A stretch of 55,401 nucleotides of DNA from NCBI GenBank assembly GCA_017939795.1, contig JAGBAA010000089.1, positions 1 through 55,401 of the forward strand. The letters run 5' to 3'. Positions 17,399 through 25,989 of this stretch are shown here, piece after piece (within the stretch, counting starts at the first letter, position 1; each line of letters opens with the position of its first letter). The notes beneath the pieces are model-generated. The model did no database searches. It worked only from the letters and a program-made list of their open reading frames with translations, and was not told the origin of the DNA. Origin of the DNA: Thermoguttaceae bacterium (GTDB lineage: Bacteria > Planctomycetota > Planctomycetia > Pirellulales > Thermoguttaceae). The position numbers and the translations under genes were made by a program.

Positions 17399-18292
17399 AT
17401 GAAAAAGATTTTGTCTTTCGCTGTTTTCGCGTGTGCCGTATTTTTGAGTCTCACGACACTTTCCGCGCAGGAAGTTTACGAGCTTTGGCCGGGGACGGCT
17501 CCGGGAGAAACGGTGCGTGAGGCTGATGTCGGGAAAAGACACGCAGACGGTCTCTACCGGATCAGCCGAGTCACGGTGCCGACGCTTCGGCTTTACCGTC
17601 CCGCGGAAAAATCAACAGACGCGCTCATGCTCATTTTTCCGGGCGGCGGATACCATGGTCTGGCCGCGGAGCATGAAGGAACGCAGGTCGCCGCGTACCT
17701 CAACTCGAAAGGCGTGACGGCTGCCGTCGTGCATTACCGCGTGCCCCGGCGTCAGGGACACGAAAAACACTGGGCGGCGTGGATGGACGCACAGCGTGCG
17801 GTACGGCTGGCGCGCGCCAATGCGGAGAAATTCGGCATCGATCCGGAAAAGATCGGCTGCATGGGTTTCTCAGCCGGCGGACACCTGACGCTCATGACCT
17901 CCACGACGAGCCAGACGCCCGCTTACGAGCCGGTCGATGAACTGGATGCAGTACCGTGCCACGTGAATTTCGCCGCTCCGATCTACCCTGCGTATGTTCT
18001 GGAGGATGGAAAAGACGGAGCCAATCGCCAGAAAGGGCACGATTCGCCAATGGTCGCCGACTTTGCCTTCGACGCCAAAACGCCCCCGATGTGCTTCATT
18101 CACGGCGACAGTGACGGCATTTCGGCCATGGGATCTGCTGCGGTCTACCATAAACTCCGCACGATGAACATTCCGGCGGAAATGCACATTTACGCCAAAG
18201 TCGGTCACGGTTTCGGAATGAAACCCTCCGGAGACCACGTCGGTGCCTGGATGGACCGCGTTTACGCATGGATGAAAGTCATGGGATTCTGA
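17399..18292 (+). CDS. Secreted alpha/beta hydrolase (carbohydrate-esterase-like)
   Basis: A 297-residue enzyme with an N-terminal signal peptide (about 23 residues, ending LSAQE). The fold signature is clear: oxyanion loop PGGGYHG near 81-87, nucleophile elbow GFSAGG with S158, acid D239 in HGDSDG and histidine H270 in GHGFG. This pattern and the opening LWPGTAPGE match the BD-FAE/acetyl-xylan-esterase-like group often found beside planctomycete polysaccharide enzymes, so removal of acetyl or feruloyl groups from glycans is likely but not proven. The ATG at 17399 follows AAAGGA and begins the signal peptide. It is the first gene of a plus-strand set with a large glycosidase-like protein and a glycerophosphodiesterase. 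Confidence 0.88.
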   Translation: MKKILSFAVFACAVFLSLTTLSAQEVYELWPGTAPGETVREADVGKRHADGLYRISRVTVPTLRLYRPAEKSTDALMLIFPGGGYHGLAAEHEGTQVAAYLNSKGVTAAVVHYRVPRRQGHEKHWAAWMDAQRAVRLARANAEKFGIDPEKIGCMGFSAGGHLTLMTSTTSQTPAYEPVDELDAVPCHVNFAAPIYPAYVLEDGKDGANRQKGHDSPMVADFAFDAKTPPMCFIHGDSDGISAMGSAAVYHKLRTMNIPAEMHIYAKVGHGFGMKPSGDHVGAWMDRVYAWMKVMGF

Positions 18293-18307
18293 ACCGGCTC
18301 AGACTGC

Positions 18308-18324
18308 GGATCTCCAACGGATCC
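18308..18324. repeat. Short GGATCT/GGATCC pair after esterase stop
   Basis: GGATCT at 18308 and GGATCC at 18319, 11 bp apart, 16 bp beyond the stop codon. It belongs to the class of GGATC words found 3' of several genes here. Confidence 0.35.
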
Positions 18325-18427
18325 CAAGCATGACCAGCGCACAGCTCAAGACGCCAGCGCGAACTTGTAGAGCCGTCCGCCATTCCTCAAATCCCATCCA
18401 ATTCCCTTCCCTCCCAAGGAGTTTTCG

Positions 18428-21400
18428 ATGAAAAAATTTCTTCTTTTGGTTTGCGTATTTTCGTTTTTTGCCGAACTGTTTTCGGCTGGTACGTGCTTCG
18501 CGGAAGGAAAGCGGCCGTACGAGATGGACTGGGCCGGACGGTTTGAGGACGACGTTCCGCCGCTCGCCGATTTTGAGTCCGCGTCAGGAACTTGGAAAGT
18601 CGAGACTTCAGGCACGATCGCGAGTTTTGAGCTCACGAATGAACAGAAGATCTGGGGCGATTCGGTCGGGAAACTGACGTACCGGATGGATCCGAATGCG
18701 GAAGGGGTCGGGAAATCGGATCCGACCCTCACGATCCGTCCGCCGCAGCCGATGGTGCTCGACAGTGTGTTCGATGCGGTCTCAGTCTGGATCTACGGAA
18801 ACAACTGGGCGTGGGAAAATGACCCGACGACTCCGCGCGTCCAGGTTCAGGCACTTTTCACGGACGCAAACGGCCATGAACTCGGAGTCACGTTTGGGCA
18901 GGTCAACTGGAAGGAATGGTTTCTGATGTTCCGCCGGCTTTCGGAAAACGCGATGGAACGCCTTCACGCTCCCAACGCGCGGTTCACCGGATTCCGGATC
19001 ACGAACTGCCGGAATGCGGAAGACCGGGTCCTCTTTTTCGATAATTTCGCCATTCGGAAGGAAGTCTTCAAAGAATTGACGTTCAAGCCGCGCCCGAAAC
19101 GCGGAGTCATCCTTCCGCAGCAGGATCAGGGACTCAATACCGGGGCGGGAATGCTTCCGTTCCCGAATCGTCCGGAAACGATCCTTCCGGAAAACAAACG
19201 GAAAGACTACCGGAACAGTCTCGTGAAACTTTCGACCGGCGCAAATGAGCCGGAACAGTACGTTCTTTCCTACAGCGGACCAGACGGACAACTGAAGTAC
19301 CGGATCCCGATCGTGAAGTCAGGCGAAAAGTCACCGTGGGACGGGATCTCCGTCTCGTGGGATGGTTCGGCATTTTTCCGACCGATCGCCAACGGCGGAG
19401 TGACCCAGCTCGCCGACCCGCAAAAACCGCTTTCCAACGGCTGGAACGTGAATCGGCATGAACTCGTTTCTGTGCGTCTTCTGGGGAAAAATACTCCGGC
19501 TCCCAAACTGGAGACCGTCTGGAACGTGACGGCCGAAGCACCCCAAACGCCCGCGCAGACCGAAACGAAAAAACCAGCAGACACCGTCTCGGCAGTCGTG
19601 AAGTACACGTTCTCGATCCAGGGCAAAACACTCATTCTTGAGACTGAAAGTGCGGACCTCACTGTCGCGGACGTCGCGTACGGCCACTTCGCGCTGGAGG
19701 GCATTCAGGATCCGAAAGTCTTCACGATCCCGTACTATTCGTACGCCTACGCCGGCCCCAACCGACCGGCAGCAGTCTGTTTTCGTGCGCCGCTGAATAC
19801 AGTGTCTGCACAGGGTGAAAAGAACGCGTTTTCCGTCCCGCTTTTCCTCATGGGCAACACAGACTGGTACCTGAACAATGGAAGCCAGATCTACGGCAGT
19901 TTCGGTCTCGAAAAAGTCGGAGGCGTCCCGAAACGCGCACGATTCAACGGCGGAGTCCGCTACCGCCCGAAGACCGACGGGAAACGCAATCCGTGCTATG
20001 AGCGTTTCCTGCTGACGGTCAGTCCGGATTTCGAGGAGATCTTGCCTACACTTCCAAATCCGCAGTCTCCGTGGAAGCACATTACGGGGACGCGGCACTG
20101 GCACGCGCATTTTGCGGGAGACCGCGACGCAGACCGCAGAAAGTGGTTCAACATTCACCGGCACGGCATCACCGAAGTCGTGGTGAATGACCATGAAGTC
20201 TGTTTCCGCGATGGAGGCGAGAGCTTCACGTTCCGCACGAAAGCGGCTCCTGGAAAAGGGGGCGATGCCGGAATGCGCGAACGCTCCGACTTCATGAATG
20301 AAGAGCTTGGGTTCTTCTATGGTCCGTACAATAATTTCACGGATTTTGCGCCGGTGAACGAATACTGGAGCACAGATATGCCGTCACGGACCTCGGAAAA
20401 TCAGTTTCTGGGTGCGTGGGCGCGCTGCTATGCGCCGAAACCTTCCCGCGCGGTAGAGTACTGCGAGAAACTCTCGCCGATCAATCAGGAAAAGTTCCAT
20501 TTCCGCACCGCATACTGCGACGTACACACCGCAGTCTCGTCATCCGAGCGCGTCGACTACGATTCCCGCGTTCCAGGTGCAGGTACGCAGGCCGCAACGT
20601 ACTACGCATTCGGCGAAATCATGCTTTTGCAGAAACGCGCATGGAACGGTCCCGTTTATTCCGAAGGAAACTACCATTTCCCGTACTGCGGACTGACCGA
20701 CGGGAACTACGCACAGGACCAGGGATACCGTCCGGCTGAAAATCCGTGGCTGGTGAATCTCGATCTGCGCAAAATACACGACCTGTGCTGCAATTTCGGC
20801 ATGGGGAATCCCGGAATGTTCTACCCGGGCGACACAGCCCCCAAAGGCGATACGCCGGAAACGCGCGACATCGCAACAGACCGTTTCGTATGCGCGACAG
20901 CCGCTTTCGGGCATCCAGGTTTCCTCATGCTCGACAGAGGGATCCGGATCGCAATGCGCGGATACTTCACGACCCAGCAGCTTCAGAGCAGATTTACGCA
21001 GGCCAGCGCGGAAGAGATCCTCTACTGCGGTCCCGACGACCAGCTCGTTGAGGTCTCCGAAGCGATCGCATCCGGGATCCTGGAACGCTCGCAGCTCATC
21101 GTGAAGTACTCTGACGGGACAGTCGTCTGCGCAAACGGAAGCATGAGCGAAACGATGAAGACGCAATTTGACGGCCGTACGGTCATGCTTCCGCCAAACG
21201 GATTCACTGGATGGACCTCCGACGGGAAAATCTTCACTTTCTCCGGTCTGAAAGCGGGTAAACGGTGCGATTATGCCGAATCGCCGGCGTACATTTACCT
21301 CGATGGGCGCGGTTCCCTCCAGAGGTTTGACCGTGCGTGCGGCAGCGGGTACGGCGTCTGCCGAAAGATGGACGACTCACACTGGGAGATCATCGTCCCA

Positions 21401-22546
21401 GAAAATGGAGACGTCGGTTTCCGCATCCCCGCAGTCTCCGCGACCGCATTGGCTCACGACCGGAAAGAACTTGGTCCTGCGGAACTCTTCACCTCGAACG
21501 GGTTCACGTACGTGAAGCCGGTAGACGGCGCGTTTTCCTACGTCGTGAAACTCGATGATTCCGCCGATGGACCGAACAGTCGGGCGGAAAAACTTCGCTC
21601 GGACCGCTGGGAAGTCTGCGCAGGCGAGACAGTCACGGTCGAAACACTGGACGGACCGCAGAAATTCACGATTCCAGCAGACGCGAAACTTCATGAGCGG
21701 ATCTGGTTTACGCACGGTCAGGAACGGCTCGATTTCTGCGTTCGTCCTCTCGTTTCCTTCCGGGCGTCCTGCACTCCGGGAGAACTGACGCTTGACGTCC
21801 TGCCGACGCTGAAAAACCACCCGAACGTAACGGTCCAGCTCGGCACGCTCTCCAAAACGCCGGAAAATGGCCGGGTGACTTTCCCGCTGGATCTTCCTGC
21901 CGAACGATCCTCGCCGGAATCGCCGACCATGCAGGAATTCACGGTGACGTTCACCGCAGACGGACTCACGCAGACGGAAACGGTCCGGACGCAGTTCTTC
22001 TACGATCTCGAGGAATTCACGTTCCCCAACGATGACGGGACACCCTGGCTTTTGATCCCGGGAAAAGACCAGCGCCTCTTTGCCGGATCTTCTCTCGGAG
22101 CGAACTGGCACTGGGACAAAATGAACTCCTGCGGAGGCGTGAAGAAAGCAGGTTTCGCTGCTCATCCGCCGTATCTGGATGGTCAGGGAAGTCTCGTGAC
22201 GGAATGGCATCTGGATCTCGCGAAGATCAGCTCCAAGCCGATCCGTCTGGAAGCCTTCGTCGGAAAGAGAGACGAGAGCCATCTGGGAGACGGAATTTTC
22301 TACCAGATCACCGCGTGCGATGCGTCCGGAAACGAGACCGTTTTGGGAGAAGTGCACGTTCAGAAACATGAATGGTTCCCCATTTCCGCGGACCTCGCTC
22401 CCTGGCAGGGGAAGAGCGTGATCCTGCGGCTGAAAACGCTCCCGAGTCCCGATGGAGGCCTCGACACGGCAGGCGACTGGGGAGTCTGGGCAGAGATGCG
22501 CTTCACCACCAAAGAGGAGGTTCCCGTCCGCGAAATTTTACCTTAA
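18428..22546 (+). CDS. Large secreted putative glycoside hydrolase, 1372 residues
   Basis: Exported multidomain protein with a signal peptide (about 25 residues, ending TCFAEG) and a strong AAGGAG ribosome site. Region 40-220 looks like a carbohydrate-binding beta-sandwich (LADFES...WIYGNN...FFDNFAI). A central part, about 550-900, looks like a TIM-barrel glycosidase: YCDVHT around D698 and GPVYSEGN around E746 are candidate nucleophile and acid/base, an arrangement that reminds me of GH101-like endo-alpha-N-acetylgalactosaminidases and their uncharacterised relatives. After several beta domains a last sandwich (about 1230-1360, with WHLDLAKI and DWGVWAEMRF) again resembles a carbohydrate-binding module. 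I cannot assign a family with certainty. Neighbouring esterase, heparinase-like lyase and glycerophosphodiesterases support glycan degradation outside the cytoplasm. Confidence 0.75.
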   Translation: MKKFLLLVCVFSFFAELFSAGTCFAEGKRPYEMDWAGRFEDDVPPLADFESASGTWKVETSGTIASFELTNEQKIWGDSVGKLTYRMDPNAEGVGKSDPTLTIRPPQPMVLDSVFDAVSVWIYGNNWAWENDPTTPRVQVQALFTDANGHELGVTFGQVNWKEWFLMFRRLSENAMERLHAPNARFTGFRITNCRNAEDRVLFFDNFAIRKEVFKELTFKPRPKRGVILPQQDQGLNTGAGMLPFPNRPETILPENKRKDYRNSLVKLSTGANEPEQYVLSYSGPDGQLKYRIPIVKSGEKSPWDGISVSWDGSAFFRPIANGGVTQLADPQKPLSNGWNVNRHELVSVRLLGKNTPAPKLETVWNVTAEAPQTPAQTETKKPADTVSAVVKYTFSIQGKTLILETESADLTVADVAYGHFALEGIQDPKVFTIPYYSYAYAGPNRPAAVCFRAPLNTVSAQGEKNAFSVPLFLMGNTDWYLNNGSQIYGSFGLEKVGGVPKRARFNGGVRYRPKTDGKRNPCYERFLLTVSPDFEEILPTLPNPQSPWKHITGTRHWHAHFAGDRDADRRKWFNIHRHGITEVVVNDHEVCFRDGGESFTFRTKAAPGKGGDAGMRERSDFMNEELGFFYGPYNNFTDFAPVNEYWSTDMPSRTSENQFLGAWARCYAPKPSRAVEYCEKLSPINQEKFHFRTAYCDVHTAVSSSERVDYDSRVPGAGTQAATYYAFGEIMLLQKRAWNGPVYSEGNYHFPYCGLTDGNYAQDQGYRPAENPWLVNLDLRKIHDLCCNFGMGNPGMFYPGDTAPKGDTPETRDIATDRFVCATAAFGHPGFLMLDRGIRIAMRGYFTTQQLQSRFTQASAEEILYCGPDDQLVEVSEAIASGILERSQLIVKYSDGTVVCANGSMSETMKTQFDGRTVMLPPNGFTGWTSDGKIFTFSGLKAGKRCDYAESPAYIYLDGRGSLQRFDRACGSGYGVCRKMDDSHWEIIVPENGDVGFRIPAVSATALAHDRKELGPAELFTSNGFTYVKPVDGAFSYVVKLDDSADGPNSRAEKLRSDRWEVCAGETVTVETLDGPQKFTIPADAKLHERIWFTHGQERLDFCVRPLVSFRASCTPGELTLDVLPTLKNHPNVTVQLGTLSKTPENGRVTFPLDLPAERSSPESPTMQEFTVTFTADGLTQTETVRTQFFYDLEEFTFPNDDGTPWLLIPGKDQRLFAGSSLGANWHWDKMNSCGGVKKAGFAAHPPYLDGQGSLVTEWHLDLAKISSKPIRLEAFVGKRDESHLGDGIFYQITACDASGNETVLGEVHVQKHEWFPISADLAPWQGKSVILRLKTLPSPDGGLDTAGDWGVWAEMRFTTKEEVPVREILP

Positions 22547-22662
22547 CCGTTCTGTTGATTCAAAATGGCCCGCTGGAAACCGCAGTAAAACGAACTCCCC
22601 TGCGGTTTCCGCCCCGAAGATCCACAAATCCACACCCATTTTCATTTTTTCAGGAGTCAAAC

Positions 22663-23598
22663 ATGAGATCAACTTTTTTGAATAAAACGTTCCGCGCGTT
22701 TCTTCTTCTGCTGCTGGTTTCCGCGGGATCCGCACAGGCGGCGGACTTCGACTACTACGTGAACTTCCATCGCGGCGGCGGAGCGGAACGGCCCGAAAAT
22801 ACGCTGGAGACGTTTCTCTGGGCATGGAATATGGACGTGATCCCGGAAGGAGACGTCCAGTACACAAAAGACGGCGTCGCCGTCATGTTTCATGATGCGA
22901 ACGTGAACCGGATGGTCTGGGATCTTCCGGAAGAATTGAAGGGGAAGCGGATCCGCGATCTGACGTGGGAGGAAGTCCGAAAATTTGACGTCGGCACGCA
23001 CGCGGGGACGGAATTCGCGCTTCAGCGGATCCCGACGATGGAATCCGTTTTCTGCGCGATGGCGAATTTTCCGGAACGAATGTTCTACCTGGACGAAAAA
23101 GGGCTGACGGAGGAGAATCTGCGCCAGATCGCCGAGCGTGTCCAGCACTACGGGATCCAGAAGCAGATGTTCTTCACGTCCGGAAACTACGACAAAATGC
23201 TGAAATGGAACGAGATCTGCCCGAACGGCGTCGGGATGCTCTGGCTGGGATACGTCTGGACGAAAGACAAAACGGCGAACATGGAGGGCCTGAATGCCGT
23301 GCTGAAACGTCTGCGCGAAAACGATTTCCGCGGCGTTGACCATCTCGTGCTTCACATTCAGGCCGACCTGAGCAAAGAAGACCCGTTTGAGCCGAAAAGC
23401 GATTTCATCCGCGCATTTGCGAAAGAAATGAAGGACCGCGGCATCCCGATGGAGACCATCACGTGGTCCAACGGAAAAGATCCGGAAGTTTACCGCCGGC
23501 TGCTTGACCTTGGCGTGACGGGGATCGCGACGGACTTTCCGAGCGTCGTGATGCCGATCATCGAAGAAGCCCGACAAAAAAACGCCGTGAAAGAATGA
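22663..23598 (+). CDS. Secreted glycerophosphodiester phosphodiesterase
   Basis: A 311-residue GDPD-fold enzyme with a signal peptide (about 27 residues, ending SAQAAD). GDPDs hydrolyse glycerophosphodiesters to glycerol-3-phosphate and an alcohol. Catalytic and metal residues are in place: H36-R37 with the E45-N46-T47 element, E62 and D64 on the next strand, and H78-D79 in MFHDAN. It follows the large glycosidase by 116 bp with a CAGGAG ribosome site and is the last gene before the terminator at 23662. In planctomycetes such proteins are often grouped with sugar-active enzymes, so the substrate may be a phosphodiester-linked glycan rather than a lipid headgroup; that is inference. A second, diverged copy lies at 29075. 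Confidence 0.9.
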   Translation: MRSTFLNKTFRAFLLLLLVSAGSAQAADFDYYVNFHRGGGAERPENTLETFLWAWNMDVIPEGDVQYTKDGVAVMFHDANVNRMVWDLPEELKGKRIRDLTWEEVRKFDVGTHAGTEFALQRIPTMESVFCAMANFPERMFYLDEKGLTEENLRQIAERVQHYGIQKQMFFTSGNYDKMLKWNEICPNGVGMLWLGYVWTKDKTANMEGLNAVLKRLRENDFRGVDHLVLHIQADLSKEDPFEPKSDFIRAFAKEMKDRGIPMETITWSNGKDPEVYRRLLDLGVTGIATDFPSVVMPIIEEARQKNAVKE

Positions 23599-23620
23599 CG
23601 TTTCGGAGCGTTAAAGAAAA

Positions 23621-23646
23621 ACGCCGGAAACTCGGATCCCCGGCGT
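23621..23646 (-). terminator. Probable terminator for minus-strand glycan operon
   Basis: ACGCCGG (23621-23627) pairs with CCGGCGT (23640-23646); on the minus strand the stem is followed by TTTTTC. It lies about 160 bp beyond the stop at 23804. Confidence 0.6.
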
Positions 23647-23661
23647 CCTGATTCAAAATCC

Positions 23662-23699
23662 TTCCCGCTCTCCATTCCTCCCGGAAAGCGGGAATTTTT
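23662..23699 (+). terminator. Intrinsic terminator of esterase-glycosidase-GDPD unit
   Basis: TTCCCGCT (23662-23669) pairs with AGCGGGAA (23687-23694), followed directly by TTTTTA on the plus strand, 64 bp beyond the GDPD stop. Confidence 0.7.
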
Positions 23700-23711
23700 A
23701 TTTCCGGCTCC

Positions 23712-23785
23712 GTTCAGGCTCCGGTTCCAGCGCGGTTCACCCCCCGGATTCATGCGGTTCACGCCCGGTTTCAGCACAATTCAGG
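23712..23785. repeat. Degenerate GGTTCA-word array, about 11-nt period
   Basis: GTTC/ATTC words start at about 23712, 23724, 23735, 23747, 23757, 23768 and 23779 in the spacer between two convergent genes. The spacing of 10-12 nt is close to one helical turn. The words are related to the GGATTC/GGATCC words of the array at 2341. Confidence 0.45.
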
Positions 23786-23803
23786 CCCCAATCTCCTGCG
23801 AGT

Positions 23804-25846
23804 TCACTCTGCACTATCCAGTTGGATGAAGACCGGCGTTAGAGACGGAAGCTCCGCGCTGAGCACATTACCGCGGACGGAGACGCCAGCCTCTTTCAGT
23901 TCCTCAGGATTCAGGATCGAAAGCGTCTTTCCTTCCGAAGAGCAGAATGTGCATTTCTGCGTCTCTTCCGTCGTGTTCACGAGCAAAAGCCACGTCTTTC
24001 CCTCGAAAGCATAGAGTCGGTGCACGATCGCTTTTGAGGAGTTTTCCTCCGGCATGATCTCCATCGGTTTTTCGATCGAAAGAAGGATCGGAACGCGGCG
24101 TTCTACTTCACGCATGACTTTCACGACTTCCGCCCAATGTTTTTCCCGTTCCGTTTTGTTTTCCTCCGCAGAACGCACGGGATACGGCGGATCCCGGTGC
24201 ACGATGTCGAAGAAACTGTAGCCGACGATGCCGTTTCCGCCCCCGGCGATGCACATCCAGACCATCGCACGCATTTCATCAAAAGTCGGACGGCGGAACG
24301 TTTCCGGCGGAATATCCAGTTTATTGTAGATGCCCCAGTTGAAAAGCTGCGGGACCTGCCAAAGTGCGCGAGTGCCCCAGACGGCCTCGTGCGTCGCTTT
24401 CGTCCATTCGTATGCCTGTCCCGGCTTAAGCGTCAGATCCCACGGGCGCGTGATCGGGTACGGGTCGGTCCCAATCACGTCGTAGCTCGGCAAAAGTCCC
24501 CGGATCTGCTGCGGCTGGTCCGTCACGGCGATCGTCGGTCGGGAAGGATCAGCATTTCGGACGGCATCCTGGTGTCTTTTCAGATTTGGAAGGAATGAAA
24601 GCGGAGCCTCATCGAAAACGTACCAGGCGAGGATCCCCGGATGGTCTTTCAAAGATCCGATCTGCTTCACGGCCCCCGCGATCCCTTCATCCGGACGTTC
24701 TCTCCAAAAACGGGTCGAGTAAATCGTCCGGATCCCGTTTGCGTACATCTTGTCCATCGTTTCCCGCGAGAGCCGATGGTACGAAATGACGCAGTTGAAC
24801 GGCGAATCCGCCAAGCGAGCAATGTCTTCGTCCGTCAGGTCCAGCGTGTAAAGCCCCATAGGGAAAAACGGCTTTCCGTCGAGGATCAGACGCTGGTGTG
24901 CGTCGATCCACGCTTTGCGCTCCGGCATTTTTTCGAATCGGGTCATCGGGAGCGTCTCAACGTCCGGCTCGTCGGAATCGGTACGCGGAACGGTGACTTT
25001 CAGCATGTACTCCCCCGGCTTGAGCGGCTTCGTGTCGACGTCAAAGACGAGCGTTTCCGGTGAGTCTTCCTTCCACGCAGCTTCAGGATCCGACACGATG
25101 AGCTTTCCAGAGGCATCCAGAACATCCAGGCGGCACTGCGTCCGGATCGCTTCCGGGATGCCGTGTTTTTTGAGTCCGACGTAGACTTTCAGGGGACCGC
25201 CGGCCGTCTGATTCCGGTAGCAGTCTGTCGTGACGGCTTCGATGCTGGAAAGCCGGACCCGCTCGATCTGAATGTCGTCGAACCAAACTGTCCCGGTCGC
25301 TCCGGAGGAACCAAAGCAGCAGATCGTGGCTTTCGCGCAATTTTCCGGAACCTCGCAGAGGATAGCGACCCGGTGCCAGTCTGAGGTACCGGACGCTCCG
25401 GAAAAATAGTCGCCGGAAAGGTACTTTTCGTCAGAGTCCCAGTACTCCACGCAGAACGCACCGCCGTTTCCCGTCACGTCCTGCGTTTTGATGTTCACGG
25501 AAACTCGCGCACCGGAACCGGCAGGCATCCCGGAAAGTACCGCTTTGGAAAGCGCGTAGAAATTCTCGTCGGTATTCTGCCATCGAAGCGAACGTTTACC
25601 GGAACTGGAGACCGACTCATCGACCGCATAGACTTTTTGGGAATAAAACGTCCACTCCGCAGCCGTTCCGTCCGCGTTCACGTTCTCGAAAGACGCATTC
25701 GGCACGCCCGGCATCTCCTCAAGCGTTCCGGAAACCTCTACAGATGCCGATCCGGAAACACTTGCGGAAACCTGCGATACTCCCAGCCCGACGGAGAGTC
25801 CCACCGCGGCTGAAAGACTCAAAAAGAAGGAAGAAAATCTGCTCAT
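23804..25846 (-). CDS. Secreted CBM/TIM-barrel glycoside-hydrolase-like protein
   Basis: 680 residues with a signal peptide (about 28 residues). Residues 45-200 form a CBM4/9-like jelly roll (PNASFENVNADG...VWFDDIQIERV). A beta-sandwich follows (about 205-300), then a TIM barrel of the GH2/GH42-like superfamily (about 315-560) beginning LILDGKPFFPMGLYTLD. WYVFDEAP places E413 as a candidate acid/base, and YDVIGTDPYPI is a typical barrel strand; a small C-terminal beta domain ends the protein. Substrate is unknown. The start has a strong AAGGAGG site. It is the third gene of a minus-strand set after the amidotransferase-like and heparinase-like genes, 143 bp behind the latter. Confidence 0.82.
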   Translation of the reverse strand: MSRFSSFFLSLSAAVGLSVGLGVSQVSASVSGSASVEVSGTLEEMPGVPNASFENVNADGTAAEWTFYSQKVYAVDESVSSSGKRSLRWQNTDENFYALSKAVLSGMPAGSGARVSVNIKTQDVTGNGGAFCVEYWDSDEKYLSGDYFSGASGTSDWHRVAILCEVPENCAKATICCFGSSGATGTVWFDDIQIERVRLSSIEAVTTDCYRNQTAGGPLKVYVGLKKHGIPEAIRTQCRLDVLDASGKLIVSDPEAAWKEDSPETLVFDVDTKPLKPGEYMLKVTVPRTDSDEPDVETLPMTRFEKMPERKAWIDAHQRLILDGKPFFPMGLYTLDLTDEDIARLADSPFNCVISYHRLSRETMDKMYANGIRTIYSTRFWRERPDEGIAGAVKQIGSLKDHPGILAWYVFDEAPLSFLPNLKRHQDAVRNADPSRPTIAVTDQPQQIRGLLPSYDVIGTDPYPITRPWDLTLKPGQAYEWTKATHEAVWGTRALWQVPQLFNWGIYNKLDIPPETFRRPTFDEMRAMVWMCIAGGGNGIVGYSFFDIVHRDPPYPVRSAEENKTEREKHWAEVVKVMREVERRVPILLSIEKPMEIMPEENSSKAIVHRLYAFEGKTWLLLVNTTEETQKCTFCSSEGKTLSILNPEELKEAGVSVRGNVLSAELPSLTPVFIQLDSAE

Positions 25847-25989
25847 GGAGACCTCCTTGAATAAAAATCAGAGTTTGGCGGGCAATCAAAATGACGGTCC
25901 ATCCGGGAACTGTGTACCGAATGAACCAGAATGAAATGACCGGGAATCGGCACAATTCCGGTTCCCGGCAAAGTCGAGCAAACGCCGAT

